Assembly (NCBI GenBank): GCA_037013685.1
Contig: CM072891.1
Location: 2,784,001 to 2,848,000 of the forward strand
From: Acridotheres tristis
Lineage: Eukaryota; Chordata; Aves; Passeriformes; Sturnidae
Reading direction: 5' to 3'
DNA length: 64,000 bases
Shown: piece after piece, positions 40,136 through 52,804 of the stretch
How the letters are laid out: every line of letters begins with the position of its first letter
How positions within the stretch are numbered: position 1 is the stretch's first letter
Made by a program: the position numbers and the translations under genes
Notes under the pieces: model-generated
What the model was told of the DNA's origin: nothing
The model's input: only the letters and a program-made list of their open reading frames with translations
Database searches by the model: none

Positions 40136-43100
40136 GTAATGTAGAAAGAGAAGAAAAGTTCTAGTTTGCTACAATGGAAAAAAATTACCTTTTTCCAATG
40201 TTGATACTTCAAACTTAACAGTGCAAGTAGAAGAGACATGACTAAAGGGGCTGTATTATTACTGTATTTCAGTATCAATGATTAGAGCTAATAATTGGAT
40301 TTTAACCCAGCTGATGTGATGCATTACTTGTAAAGGCTGAGCAAAGTCCAAAGCAAGTTAAAAAAAGGATTTTTCATTGCTTGTTTTAATAAGGACTGAA
40401 ATTACTCACTAATACATAATAACTTTATGCTGTTTTAAACCTATATTTATCAGAAATTTAAGAAGAAATAGACTATTGGGAGCACAACTGCATATATTAT
40501 GCAAAGTCTAATTGCATGAAGTGTGACAATGGCAAAATACTTTCTTTTGATGGTTAGTTACAGCTGTGTTCTTGGATTATAAATTACAGTGCAGATGGCA
40601 AAAACAAGAAAACAACCTTCCTCTCCACTTCTTCATGGTGAAATGGGATCATTATACCAGAGAAGTCAAATGAAACCCCAAGCCCAATCTGTGGGCAGTG
40701 AAGTGATTGAACAAAATTACAGTACTTTTGTGGATTCTAAGCACAGTTTTTATATGTTTGCTTCTACCTCAGAGTATAACTTTGAGAGGATTTTCAAAAA
40801 CAAAGAAACTGTCCTTTACAAATGCATGCTGAAAATATTTTAAACATAAATATGATTTTGACACTTTTAAAATTTAGACAATAATTATGAAGCGGTATCC
40901 TTCGGACCATTTTCCAGTCACAACTTTTCCAGAATTTAAAAGACTGCAGTCTAGTAATAAAAAAAAAATAAAAAAATCCAGATCCACTTTAGTAGACTTG
41001 AAGAAAAAGAAAGAAAACAAACCAAGAAACAAAACACAAGCATAAAAGCATATGTACCTTTTAGTTTACATTAAAAAAACCAAGAGAAGGTAAGCTATTT
41101 AGTAGTAATAATGAAACCAGGAAGCTGAGTATTGAAGATGCTAAGTTTGGCTGCACATTTGCACAGTCCTGAGTATGCACCAGAGGCAGTAAACACAGGA
41201 ATCTTCTTGACTCTAACCATCTCTATGGAGTACAAACAGGTCTTCCTTCCTTTACTCTGCCTTTTGTCTTCAGGCCTCCTCTCTATGTTGGAAAGAGACA
41301 CGTCAGACTATGGAGAAGGGCCAAGGGCAGGGGAAACAACTGGACAATGGAGTACAAAGGCATCTCTCTAAAGCTTTAGTCAAGTTTTTGATGTACAACT
41401 GTGCAGTCCATAACCTTCAGAGGTCACAAGTAGTCTACTCCGAGTAAGAGCGAGTTCTGGCTCTGGTCCCTGGCCTTGGCACTGAGGGGATGAATTTTTC
41501 TAAATCTGGATCTGTGCACTTAAAAAATAATTTTTCCATCCTAAAAGACAGAAGGCCTAAAGCAGGATCTAATATACTTTAAGCTGCCTCACAGGCATAA
41601 ACCACTTCTTTATCCAAATTCAGTTGAGATACAACCTTACTATTGAAACAATTCCCCATGTCTTGGATAGCAAACAAAAAAATCCTTTTCCATAGTTTCA
41701 TATGAGATATTCTGCTACAAGTACATATACATTGACTTGCAGCATCTACAATACCAGCACAACCTTGAAAAAAGTAGAAAAAGTTTAAAATTTCAGCATT
41801 TTAACAGCCATTTAAAAATCAGTTATTTTGACTGAATAGCTTGCATAGCAATAGCAAGATTGCTCTGTGGCTCAAGACCAATTTTAGTCACTTTTATCCT
41901 TTTAAAATGTCATTTCATACACGTCATTTCAAACATACTCACAAATCACTATTTTCTGATTGCTTCTGTATATTATAAGCTGATTGATTTCCCAAAGAGC
42001 AAATATAACTTTGTTTTTTTTCTGCTTGAACTATTGGCAATTATATTTTCTTAACAGGAAATCCAAGAAATTAAAATTGAAATTTTCTTCTTTCAGGTTC
42101 ACAATTCTTCTCACATTTTCCATTGAGAATAAATTAATAGAATTCAGTGGAAAACCAAGCTTAAGTTTTACAGTCTATTTCAGACAGCATCATGACATTT
42201 AAAAATATTTTTGTTCAAATTACATATGCTAGTCACAACAAATACTTCATTTTAGTTAGTGCCTGGAAAGCTTGAGCTAGTGACTGCAATTTGATTTAAA
42301 AAGGATTTATTTACCTCCTTCATTATTACTCAGTGTTGAGTTCTTAATGACTATTTAGTTTCTACTCACATGAGTAGTTCTCCACAACTGGTGAGTAAAT
42401 ACTGATTACTCACATGAGAATGTGTAGACTTACATACATATGTGTGAAGGTTAAGATTCCAGTTGTCCCCGTGGGGGATTTTTTTCCCATTATATAATGG
42501 CATATCCATCAAGAAAGTTAAGTTGAAATGAATTTCCAGTGTGAATTTAAAGTACATTGGTAAAAAAATTATTAAACTTCAATGAACACAGACATTCATT
42601 ATTGTAAAAATGCATCTTGGTATCTTCAATTGATCTTGTTCCTCCTCTCTTAGATTTACTTCATGTAATGCATTCTCTCTGTACTGGAAACTCTGTTTTG
42701 GAAAAGGTCTGGAAAATTTGTTGACAATGCCACGTTTTATCAAATAGAAAACTTTAAATCTTACTAGATGGAAAATCCTTAGTTTCAAAGCTGCATGCTG
42801 TACATGTGTCAGGGTGTTACTCTGTCATTGCAAGGCCTCTAAATGAGTGCCTGACCAGCGGGTCTGCTCTTTCAACAGAAGAAAAAGTACCATTACAAGT
42901 AAGATTTTTTTTACACTTGAGCTGAATTATATTTGGCCCATATTAAATTAAAAGAAAAATAGTATATAGTGTCATTCAAACTTGATAAACTCATAAGTAC
43001 TAAGGGCCTTTTAGACCTACACATTTACAGTGTAGATCCACTTTAAACACTAATTATATATTCATAATTCTCAGTCCATTTTTTTTAGTATTAAAAAGGC

Positions 43101-46100
43101 ATTGTGTAATATGGTGCCTGGTGAACGCAGTACCTTCTCTATTCCCAAATAAATATTCAAAAATATTTTACATACATCTTGTGAACAAGGCTTGTTAAAT
43201 CATAATGTGATGACTTATAAACATTCATCACTCCTATACGGAAGTATAATCTAGTCAACTGCTTGGTATAGCAAATCATCCTGACACGTTTATATTAATG
43301 CACATTTGAATGAGAATAAGAAAGAAATAGTCAAATTTATGTTAAAGACTTCTAACGGCTTAACAGCATCTTACTAAGTATATATGTCAGCTTAATCTAA
43401 TCCTCCTACTTCTAATACGTTCTGCGGTCTCAGCACGGCGCCAATAATGCTCTCGCATGTTATGAGGGATTGCCTCTGAGAAGTTCACCATCAGTACTAC
43501 ACTTTGTTCAATAAAACTTCACATCTGGTCTTAGGATGACAGAAAGCTATCTGTCTCCAATTTGCATTACAAACCTTTAGCTTCTTTTGACATCCGTAAC
43601 ACGGGCTGTAATAATTTCCAATAACCTGTTACCATATGCCAAGTAGATATATTCCTGGTTCTCATCTTACTCTGCCAGGTAACAACAAATTTCTAATATT
43701 TATTTGGACAATTTTAAATAAATGATAACTTCTTTATACCAAAACCCCCCATATTATCTAATCAGAGGCTCACTTGGGAAAGCCTGTGGCAGTATTTTCT
43801 CCTTTCACTCCAATTATTTGAAGTTCTAATCAGAAAAATGCTACTTTTATTTCTTTTCTGTGCTTTTGCTAGAGGAGACAATACATTTCAATTCAAGATC
43901 TTACAAGAGTTATTGAAGACTATTTACTGATCTTATGACATGATGGAAGTCCTCTTGAAATCCATTAACCTGGAACAACTATCTCCTCAACCATCTTTCT
44001 TGATTTCTGAGTGTCATGATTTTTACCTTTTCTATTACAGATACATGTCTTATGTGTTTCACATTAAAAATATTTGAAGAAAAGTGTCTGTTATTCCCTG
44101 CTACATTATTAATATTATTTTTCTTCAGCAGCAAATGTATCTGCTATTAGATGAAGACCCAAAAGGACAGATCTACTTGTGGGATTAACAATGTCTAACT
44201 CAAGTCAGAGATCAAGCGTGTCACTAATGGATCCTCATACACATGGTTAGCAACCTCTACTACCTGAGCTGAATTAATAAATGGCAATTGAACAACTGGT
44301 CTCTTGATATAATTTGCTTTCTGGCAGCCACATCAAGGAAGCAAAATTTTTTAAAAGTCTGCGTATTAGGCCTGCAAATTTACAAATGAAGATCAGTACT
44401 TTTCTGCTTTATCCTCTGTCCCAGCAACATGATATTCTGTGTTTGAAAGGCAGTACCATAAGTAAATTCTGCTACCCACCAGAACTACTCTGCAACAGAA
44501 AGTAACCTTTGGAGGTAGTAGAAATCACCACTGAGTGATTTTGAGTATATGTTCATATAGGACAAGTCTACAGAGAAAGGTATGAGCAAGTTTTGGCCAT
44601 GCTCAGAGCTGACAAGACACAGCCACTGCTACTGTGAAACCAATACTGCTCACTCTTGGGATCTGCCCCATTCAGATGCATGCATTCTAGAACAGGACAG
44701 GCTCAAGGGGAAAACGGGAGTAAACTGGAAGGAGCTATTGAAGGAACAGGAATATACTGGGGAGGCTGGATGGGAAAATGGAAGGATCTATTGTTATCAG
44801 AACTTAACAATCTCTTAGTACCTTGATCTGGTGTTAAAGAAAGGTTAAAATATCTTGGGATTCAAAACAAAGACCTGGTACTATCTCTGGTATATTAAAA
44901 CTGGGATATACACTAAAGGACACATACAGCTGCAGTAGTCCTGCCTGTTCAAAATTAAAGAATGATAATAAATAACAGAGAAGAAAAAACACAGACTATG
45001 TCATCTTGCTTATGGACACTGTCAATGGGATACTGAAATTAATGGGAACAAATTGGACACCTCACACAACACTTTTTAAACTGAGAGTTAATATATATCT
45101 GTGAGTATATTTTAAATTATGAGAAATAGAATTATACTACTAGTGCAAAAGACAGTCAAGGACACCATTCACTAAAATGCTGCATTGTTTTGAAAGCTGA
45201 TGATGCTTCACTGGAGACTGCATGTCTTACACAGCTCCAAGAACACATATTACTAATACACTTGGATATGTCCTGTGTCTTAACAATATATTAATAATTA
45301 GACTTCTGATTTTGAACCAGAAGAAGTGTGTGGGTGCATATATATAAATAGTCTTCTATCAGATAGAAATTATCAGGAAGACACACTTCAGCAACAGCCA
45401 CTTTAATTTGAGAAATTATTTTTGAATGTATATCACACTTATTCTTCCATTCCATGAACTTTCTAGAAACTTTACTGAAGAAGAAAATTTTATTTTTAAA
45501 TTCTTCATCAGTGAATTAGTGCTCCTTGTAAATTTAATGTATTCTATATATTCTACAGATTTGCAAGCATGTGTTTCTTACCAGTGGGGATAATGATAAA
45601 ATTGGTATAATGACAGGAATTATTATGACAGTGAAGAGATCTGAACACAAGAATGAATATATGACAATCACATAAGTCTTTCTATGTCTATGCTATTGGT
45701 AGTATAAAACAGAACCAAATCAAATTTTATGTGTGCAATTAACATATTATATTGAGAAATATACTTTATAAAGCAAATGAAATTTGTTTGGAAGTAATTA
45801 TTCTATGGCCTGAGAAATATCAGAAAGAAAGCAGGCGAAACAGTAATGTTAATCCCATGCCAGAAACATGTTTTATCAGGTTTCCTTTTAGCTCTTAAAC
45901 AAGATGTAGTAAAAACAACAACATTCTGTCAGACTATATGTTCATTCCTTGCTTCCTGGATTAAATATGCTTATTCTATGCCACATTTTTATAGCTTTCA
46001 ATTCCTGTACTTTAAATCTATTAAACAATGTCAAGTTGAATTTTCTTCAAAAACTGCTGCAGGTTAAGAAAAAAAATAGGACAGTAGAATATTTGAGGGC

Positions 46101-46742
46101 TAACATTTATGTCAGCTAATTAATATGGATCAGTTGTGGTCTGCAAGGATTTTTAAAGTGCATGCATGCTTGAGATAAATATAGACTAAGAATCTGATTT
46201 TGTTTCTTTTTGAATTGATAGCAAGTTTTTACTGATTTCAATACAAGTATGGTGTACCAGTTTTGTAGGTCTGACATAAAGCTTTTGTGCTCTTGCATAA
46301 TGTTAGTTGTCCCAAATAGCACATAGCCCAAAATGTAGCTCTACAACATACAAAATAAATTGCACTTGTAATATTACATTTATTGCTCTGTATTCTCTTT
46401 ACTTGCTTAGGCAGTGAAATTCTGAAAATATAAACATTGGGGGAAAACCCCAAAAATTTGTCTGGATAGCAAGTTCTATTTAAATAAGTTAGGAATCAGC
46501 CCGTGTTCAAAACCAGACACTCTCTATTCCAGAGGATACAACACCATTTCCTTATTTTAAAACATTAATATTTCATAATTTATTCTCAAAAGAGTTCTTG
46601 CTAAAAGACAGAAATTGGTTATTTGAACGTGGTTCTAGACTGTGACAGAAAGAGGCTACCAAATGCACAACTGTTCAAACACTTTTAAGCAGAAGATTCA
46701 TTCTCCCTACACTGAATTCTACGGTGGCCAGATTTCTCTTGC

Positions 46743-46925
46743 ATGGAATCACAGGATAACTCAGATTAGAGAAAGATCATATAATCCAACTTCTCACTCA
46801 AAATCAGATGTGAGATTAGAACAAAAGTAATCCAGGACTTTATCCTGTGTGGACTTAAGGAAGTCCAAGAACAGAGCCTTTCAATATGAAAACTTGCCTG
46901 GTAACCAGAAAAAAGAACAAATGTA
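46743..46925 (-). mobile_element. CR1 LINE 3' fragment, minus strand
   Basis: Tail-side landmarks in reverse are GGAATCACAGGATAACTCAG, AAAGATCATATAATCCAACT and TCTCACTCAAAATCAGATGT. It ends about where the next CR1 tail begins, so these are two separate insertions, or one CR1 inserted next to or into another. The right boundary is approximate. Confidence 0.8.
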
Positions 46926-46934
46926 TCTTAATTG

Positions 46935-47562
46935 TAGAACTGTAGAATTATTTGGGTTGGAAAAGGCTTCCAAGATCATTGAGGCCAGCTGTAAATCTAA
47001 CACTGCCAGGTCTACCACTAAATCATGTCCCTAAGCATCAAGTCTGCAACACATCTTTCAAATACCTCCAGGGGTGGTGACTCCACCACTTCCCGGGGAA
47101 GCCTGTTCCCATGCTTGATATCCCTTTTGGTGAAGAAATTATTGCTAATATTCAAACTCAACCTCCCTTGGTGCAACTTGCAGCTTTCCTCTTGCTCTGT
47201 CACTTGTTACCTGGGAGAAAAGGTCAGCCTCCACCTGGATACAACCTCCTTCCAGGCAGTTGTAGAGACCAGCATGGTCTCCTCTGAGCCTCTTTTTCTC
47301 CTGGCTAAAAACCTCCAGTTCCCTCAGCTTGTCCTCATACAACTTACACTCTAGACCCTTCACCAGCTTTGTTGCTCTTCTCTGGACATGCTCCAGCACT
47401 TCAATGTCTCTTTTGCAGGAAGGGGCCCAATACTGAACACAGCACTTGAGGTGTGGCCTCCCCAGTGCTGAGTACAGAGGGACAATCACTGCCCTGGTCC
47501 TGTTGGCACACTGCTGCTGATACAGACCACGATGCCACTGGCCTTCTTGGACATCTAGCCTT
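46935..47562 (-). mobile_element. CR1 LINE 3' end, minus strand
   Basis: Well preserved reverse CR1: tail-side AACTGTAGAATTATTTGGGT, then TCCAAGATCATTGAGGCCAG, GACTCCACCACTTCCCGGGG, and the ORF2 end in the minus frame ([20 protein letters not shown], then [15 protein letters not shown]). The ORF2 remnant is at about 47145-47489. The element's 5' truncation point lies only about 100 bases from the donor of the penultimate DPH6 exon. It is in sense with DPH6. Confidence 0.92.
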
Positions 47563-47661
47563 GAAACACTCCTCTAATTTTTTTTTTCCAGTGAAACCTA
47601 ATGAAACAAGACGTACCTTCTGCTTAGTATTACACCTGGTTCCTGTCATGGTAAGTCTTAC

Positions 47662-48067
47662 CTTTTTGTAGTGTTTCAGCATCAAAGACATGCTCCTTGA
47701 AGAAAGCTCTAAAGGACAAAGGACTGGCACTGCAGTCTTCTGAAAGTTTGCTGACAGCTTCTTTAAACATAGCAACTAAGTCATGAAGAGGTCCATCTAA
47801 ATCAAGGTGAGAAGTGGATGATGAAATCATGCTCAGGCGTACAGAGACTGATGCACAAGATGCAGAACTAGACTCCACAGATTCACACTCAATTTGGAAG
47901 CCCTCTGACAACATCTTCATTGCAAAATGTTTTCTCTGGAGTGGATCATCAACTACTGCAACAACATGCCATTCAATGGCAGCATCTCTGGGTAGGTGAG
48001 ATACTACAACCACAGCAAGCAACCCACATACTGCAGTTTCATCATGATACATCTCTGAATCTTCAAC
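47662..48067 (-). CDS. DPH6: DPH6 penultimate exon, C-terminal RidA-like region
   Basis: A 406-bp minus-strand exon with acceptor TTTATCTTCTAG before 48067 and donor AAAAG|GTAAGA after 47662. It enters in phase 0 and leaves with one base of a codon. It encodes 135 residues without a stop, beginning VEDSEMYHDE and ending DAETLQK, then G completed from 12221. Key stretch: GLLAVVVVSHLPRDAAIEWH (hydrophobic strand, then LPR-AA-EWH), a pattern I associate with the RidA/YjgF-like domains that follow the ATP pyrophosphatase domain in long DPH6 proteins such as yeast Dph6. Near the end, PLSFRAFFKEHVFDAETLQK fits the final helix/strand region. The human reference protein, as I remember it, is about 267 residues and lacks this extension, so the exon suggests the long ancestral form. 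The family assignment is from memory; the exon structure is seen directly. Confidence 0.78.
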
Positions 48068-49288
48068 CTAGAAGATAAATAAAATATTGTCCATAATACA
48101 GAGTCATAGACATTAATGTTGTTTATATTCAGTTAAAATATTAAAAAAGTATATGCAATACAGTTATTTCACAGAAACTGCTTTTCCCCTCAACTTTCCT
48201 TATTGAAAAGTCATCTCAAGCAATTATGAATTTATCAGACAGTATCTCCTCATTTTTGCAATCTCAAAGCCTGTACCATTAAAAAAAAAAGCTGACAATA
48301 ATTTATTTTGCATTCATTCTGCAATCAAAAGAAGTCTTTTTGCATATGGTAACTTCTGTTTGTACCAAAGGTTTTTAAAGAATAAAAAAACAGTAGGAAT
48401 TACCAAAACTACAGAAATGAGTCAGTAAATTACGTAAGTTTTATTTTAAAAGTTGGAGTACTTAAGATTCAGTTCAGATACACGAAAAATATAGTTCAGA
48501 GAGTTCTAAACAGTAGAATTATCCTGATCAAACACTCTTAGAAGATAGAATGAATTTTTAAAATAGCACAGCTCATTGAGAACATATATATAAATTGTTT
48601 TCACATCAACCAGCATGTATAATTAGCTAACTTGGTCTGCTACATCTGAGTAACTGTATTCCTTTCCTTCTGATGGTTTTAAATAGCTTTCAAATACCTA
48701 AGCAGTTGAAATTCTTTTTTTGACCAGTGGATTACTTTTTTTCTTACTTTTCCCTCAATTTTTATGAAGAGACAGAATATTAGGAATTTTTAATACTAGT
48801 GACTGACACCATCTTCTGTACACACATAATAACTTTTTTTATATAACAGTTTGCTTACATTCCAGTATATACTGTTAATATTGTCCATTGCCTGACCTCT
48901 GAAAGGAAAAATAATAACAAGGCAAACCAGTCATTTTGCTTGAAGTCGATAAGGCCATATAACTTGCAGTACCTTCAATTCACAAGCTCAATTTTCAACC
49001 ACTTGCTCTCAACTTTGCGAGGAAGAAATAATGACACGTTCCAGGCACTTTATTTCAAAATTCACTCACAAAGTTATTGACAAGAATTTTGCACAGAATA
49101 TCTTTGATGCTTGACCCTTGTGAGCTGTTTACATGAAAAATGCACTTACTTCTATATTAACGATAGTGGAGTGTAATTGTATCCCAAACATATAGCAATT
49201 GCTTTAGCATTTCTGGTTTTGATGTGGTAACAGAAATAGGGACAATTTGTCTCAAATTGCAATCACTTCAGTCATAATAAAATCTCAC
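48068..49288 (-). other. DPH6: DPH6 intron between antepenultimate and penultimate exons
   Basis: About 1.2 kb (1.35 kb if the upstream donor at 49414 is used) of AT-rich sequence. It contains A-runs and no recognisable repeat or gene. It ends at the acceptor before 48067. Confidence 0.6.
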
Positions 49289-49482
49289 AGAGTACTGTTT
49301 GCTTTCAGTACTTTCATTAGGCTGGCCAGGGCTGTTATTAAGGTGGCTACACATAAATGTTATATTAGCACTTAACAGGGGCACAGTATTCTCCTCTAGG
49401 AGATGAATTCTAACCTTGTCAATATAATTCTGCTCTGAGTGCTGTAAAACAGTTTGAAAAGATGAAATACTGGAGCTTTGCA
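49289..49482 (-). CDS. DPH6: DPH6 antepenultimate exon (two possible donors)
   Basis: The acceptor is excellent: about 13 T then CTCAG before 49482. The exon starts in phase 1 (TG completes a codon begun upstream) and reads QSSSISSFQTVLQHSEQNYI-DK. Two donors keep phase 0 into the next exon. After 49415, GACAAG|GTTAGA gives 22 complete codons. After 49289, TACTCT|GTGAGA adds 42 more (starting VRIHLLEENTVPLL and ending ESKQYS). A TGA follows four codons beyond the second donor. I cannot choose between them: the first has the better exon side, the second the better intron side, and the extra segment looks plausibly coding. It joins to the exon at 48067 without a frame change, which supports both exons belonging to one transcript. 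Confidence 0.6.
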
Positions 49483-50208
49483 CTGAGAAAAAAAAAAAAA
49501 GTCATGCTCATTCAGGCTTAAAGGCCATTTTGCTGGCCCAAGGTGCTGAGGTACTGGTTAGGAAAAAACAGTCTAGAGAAGCTCTCTCAGGTCACATCAA
49601 GCACTACGACAAACTTTTCTACTTCCCTGTACTTGTCTTAGGTTGTTAAATCAATTACTCGCTATTTCTGCTTGCTTTCAGCTGCCATTTAGAATATGAA
49701 GAACTACATGAAAATTAAGGCCAGGAGAAAGTACATTTCTAAATTTAACAAATGAGAATCACTCTGTGTGAAAGACTACTCATGGTGCACCTGTATGGTA
49801 CCATAACACTCATAACTTTTAACTTTAGAGTTTGCACAAAGCACAAATGATAGAGCTACTGGGGGCTAATAATCTTTCATCAGTGGCTACAGAATCTTAC
49901 AGATATACTTCTAACATAACATAATACTTCTCTTCTGACTTATTTTCAAGAAATCACTGACATTTGTGTGATACTTGGATGCTGCATTTATGAGTTACCT
50001 CTCAGAAATTTACAATTTTCTTAAAGAACTAAATATCTTTATGATAGCCTGTCTAGTAAATGAGGATGAATATATAAGGTCTGCTAAGAAATTATATGGT
50101 GCTAAAACAGTATAAGTAAGCATTAAGAGTGAAAATGAAAAGGAATTATTTTATTGGCTAAATTGTTTTTATAATTGATTCTGCACTCTCATCAATGAGA
50201 TTCATCAC

Positions 50209-50347
50209 TTCTGGCAGACGGCTGTGGTACTATGAATAAAAACATGTTTTTGGAATTCTTGCCCAAGCATACTGTTGTAGACTGTTCTATAAAGGAGCAC
50301 AGGTTTTGGTCTACACAGGTTTTGGTTTCTTCTACAGATTCAGAGCC
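50209..50347 (-). CDS. Weak candidate exon upstream of DPH6 C-terminal exons
   Basis: The minus-strand acceptor TTTTTTTTCTGATCAG precedes 50347. Only one frame is open, for about 50 codons (start GSESVEETKTCVDQN). A GTGATG donor after 50209 would leave phase 1, the phase needed by the exon at 49482. Against it: the donor is weak, part of the segment is a 16-bp-period duplication (ACAGGTTTTGG twice on the plus strand), and the peptide does not look RidA-like to me. An open frame of this length can easily be chance. Confidence 0.2.
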
Positions 50348-51183
50348 CTGATCAGAAAAAAAATGAGGTAGAAGAGCATATAAAATGGGTTATAATTTTT
50401 AAAAAAGAATTCTCAAATAATTCTTGTGAAGCTCTAAAATTCTTGTTGAAGGGGCAAGCACTGTTGAAAGCAGTAATTCCTTAAAAGGAATTTTACTAAT
50501 CTTTATAAATTTAATTACTCTGTAGGTGTACTTGTCATCTAAAAATATTTGCCCTTTAACCCTATTTTTCTAGGTATCAATTTCCAAATGATTTTCATTT
50601 TATGGGAAAAGTAAGTTGAAGTTTCTAATTTCCACTTGTTAGCTTTTCCATTGGATTTAATCCTTTCAAGGAACAAATACTACAATGTAGCTCTGCACTA
50701 AGAGAAGTTTGAATGTAACAGGGGAAAATAAGGAGATCTAAAGGTTCAATAGCTGACTGCTGAGATTATACGGAGAAAGATGCTACTTATGTGCTATACT
50801 TTTACATGACCTGATTTAAAAAGGGCTGGAGAAGGACATCAGGTAACGTCTGTTCTGCATGCAGGAGATACCCTCTGAAAATAAATGGTCCTACAACAAT
50901 GACTTTTCAGGAATGGATGTAAACTGGATCATCTCAGAGACCACACTGACAGAATTCCAATTCTGTCGTGCTAGGAAATGGTAGATCCCAAAACTTTGGA
51001 CAACGATTTGATAAGTGATTTAGCTCTAAGTGAATCTCACATTAGACTGTCCTCAAAAACATGTTTCATAATATCTTCCCTTTGCCAACAGGATCATCTG
51101 CAACTTAATTTATCGAAGATGTAAAAGACTGAGATCCAGAAAGTTTGAAAAAGGAAGTCAAAAGGCAGATTTTTCTAAATACA

Positions 51184-51227
51184 TGCATTGTATCTATATC
51201 ATTCCATATATGCATTGTATCTATATC
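51184..51227. repeat. 27-bp-period tandem duplication
   Basis: TGCATTGTATCTATATC occurs at 51184-51200 and again at 51211-51227, with similar sequence between. It is a small local duplication. Confidence 0.85.
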
Positions 51228-52735
51228 CATATCCAGAGAAGGACTACAAACATTTTTTTAACACATTGCTTTACAAAAACCCCACAACTCAGCAAAGAAC
51301 TTATCCCACCTTGAAGAAAATACTGATATTCTTCTTGTGATACAATGCATGCTTCAATAACTCACAGGATAAACCAAAGGTACAGAGTACATTTTAGGTC
51401 GACTGAGAAAGTGACTCTGTTTCTGTTGTAAACACTGAGAAAACTGCCATGCTAAGCTAAGTGAAATCTTGGAAAGTCTTCATGGACTGGTTAATAAAAA
51501 ACACAAAAGCTGATAGCAGTTAAGAAAACAAGTAAAGAAAGAAAACAAAGTGGGTAACTTTATGCTACTGTAAAAATTCATAATTCACCAACGTGTTGAG
51601 TAAGATAAACAGCTCTGGATCTCTCAACTGAAAAAGGGAATACTAGATCCAAAATACATTCAGAGGAGGACAAGTATGATCAAAAGCTCTGGAGGGTCTG
51701 GTTGGAAATGTTCTGCAGTCTTCTCAATGAGAAGACAGAGGCTTAAAAAGTCATACATAGCATAAAAAGAGTGGATAGGGATAAGAACAGATTTTGCACA
51801 CTTGTCTTTCTGTGTAAAGAGCTATAGACCATCAAATGACATTAGTAAGAGCATGGTTTCAAAATGAACGATGGTGGGTGACACCTACAACTCCTTGATG
51901 AAGAATGCTCTGATTCCAAGAACTTTACAGGGATTCAAGGGGAGCCTGAATGAGTTCGTAGAACACAGATCCAGTGGAAATTATAAAAGAGACATAATAA
52001 AATTCCTAGATTATTTTTAACTTATATAAGTTACTAATTTATATAAATATTATGATTTATATAACAAAATTTATGTGATCAATTTAAATATGAACTAAAA
52101 TAGTTTGAGGTTAGGAGAATATTAGGGTAGATTTATGCTTTTACTGGTTTTACTATTCACTTCTGCTTAGGGCTACTGTTGGGAGCCAAAATACCAAGCA
52201 AGGTCTACACCATTATGGTATTGTTATGTTCTTAAATAAGCATTTATGCTGTTACTAGTGGTGTCTTTGGTAAAGAACTGTGATTTATTGTATGGACTCA
52301 TGAATTTTTCACAATTAGTCCCTTCCAACATTTACACAATTTTAAAGGAATTTTATGTTCATCTGTGATATTCCAGGCTGATTTTATGGATGAATTGCAA
52401 ACATCGAGTCAAGCAGATGAATGCAGAAAACAGCTTTGACAGCCTAAGCTTCTTCAGCAGAGGTACTTCCACCAGGATATTGGGCTGGAGGAAGTGGGAG
52501 TTCAACGTGGTTACTCTTTCTGAGGAAAAAAAGTTCCTCTTCTCCCTTTTACAAAAGGAGAATCACATACAGAACTGTTATGCTGCTTTTAGGGGGACAT
52601 AAGTATCTTAATTTCTGCCTTAACTGATAGAGACAGCATGAGCAACTAAAACACAACAGTCCCAGGCAGTGCCAAGCAGGAGGTTTGTCTGCTTTAGGCA
52701 CCTGCCACAGGAACAGGGGTTTGGAGCTGCCTTAC

Positions 52736-52804
52736 ACTGGAGCCACCCAGACAGACTGTGTTAGCACCTCTAAAGAGGTTCCCTGATGGATGCTCAATCC
52801 AAAT
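52736..52804 (-). CDS. Very weak candidate exon
   Basis: A 69-bp minus-strand segment with a good acceptor (CACTTTTTGCAG) and a good donor (CCAGT|GTAAGG), phase 0 at both ends, open in one frame (start IWIEHPSGNLFRGANTVCLG). No family match. It is more GC-rich than its surroundings. Splice-like pairs of this size occur by chance, so I list it only as a candidate. Confidence 0.12.

Larger units (their letters stand above)
12222..47661 (-). other. DPH6: DPH6 final intron, about 35.4 kb
   Basis: The intron begins with GTAAGA at 47661 and ends with TTTTAG at 12222 on the minus strand. Within it are six CR1 fragments, two ancient CORE-SINE remnants, simple repeats, several short perfect inverted repeats and an unnamed dispersed repeat pair, all listed separately. 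No other exon on either strand could be supported. Plus-strand open frames, such as those at 24164-24517, 30483-30740 and 44582-44818, have no family match and no convincing splice structure. A very long last intron is unusual for a vertebrate gene, but the splice signals and phase at both ends are good. Confidence 0.65.

Noticed and set aside
47145..47775. 114- and 124-codon minus frames
   Set aside because: The first is CR1 ORF2 remnant. The second overlaps CR1 and the penultimate DPH6 exon in a wrong frame.
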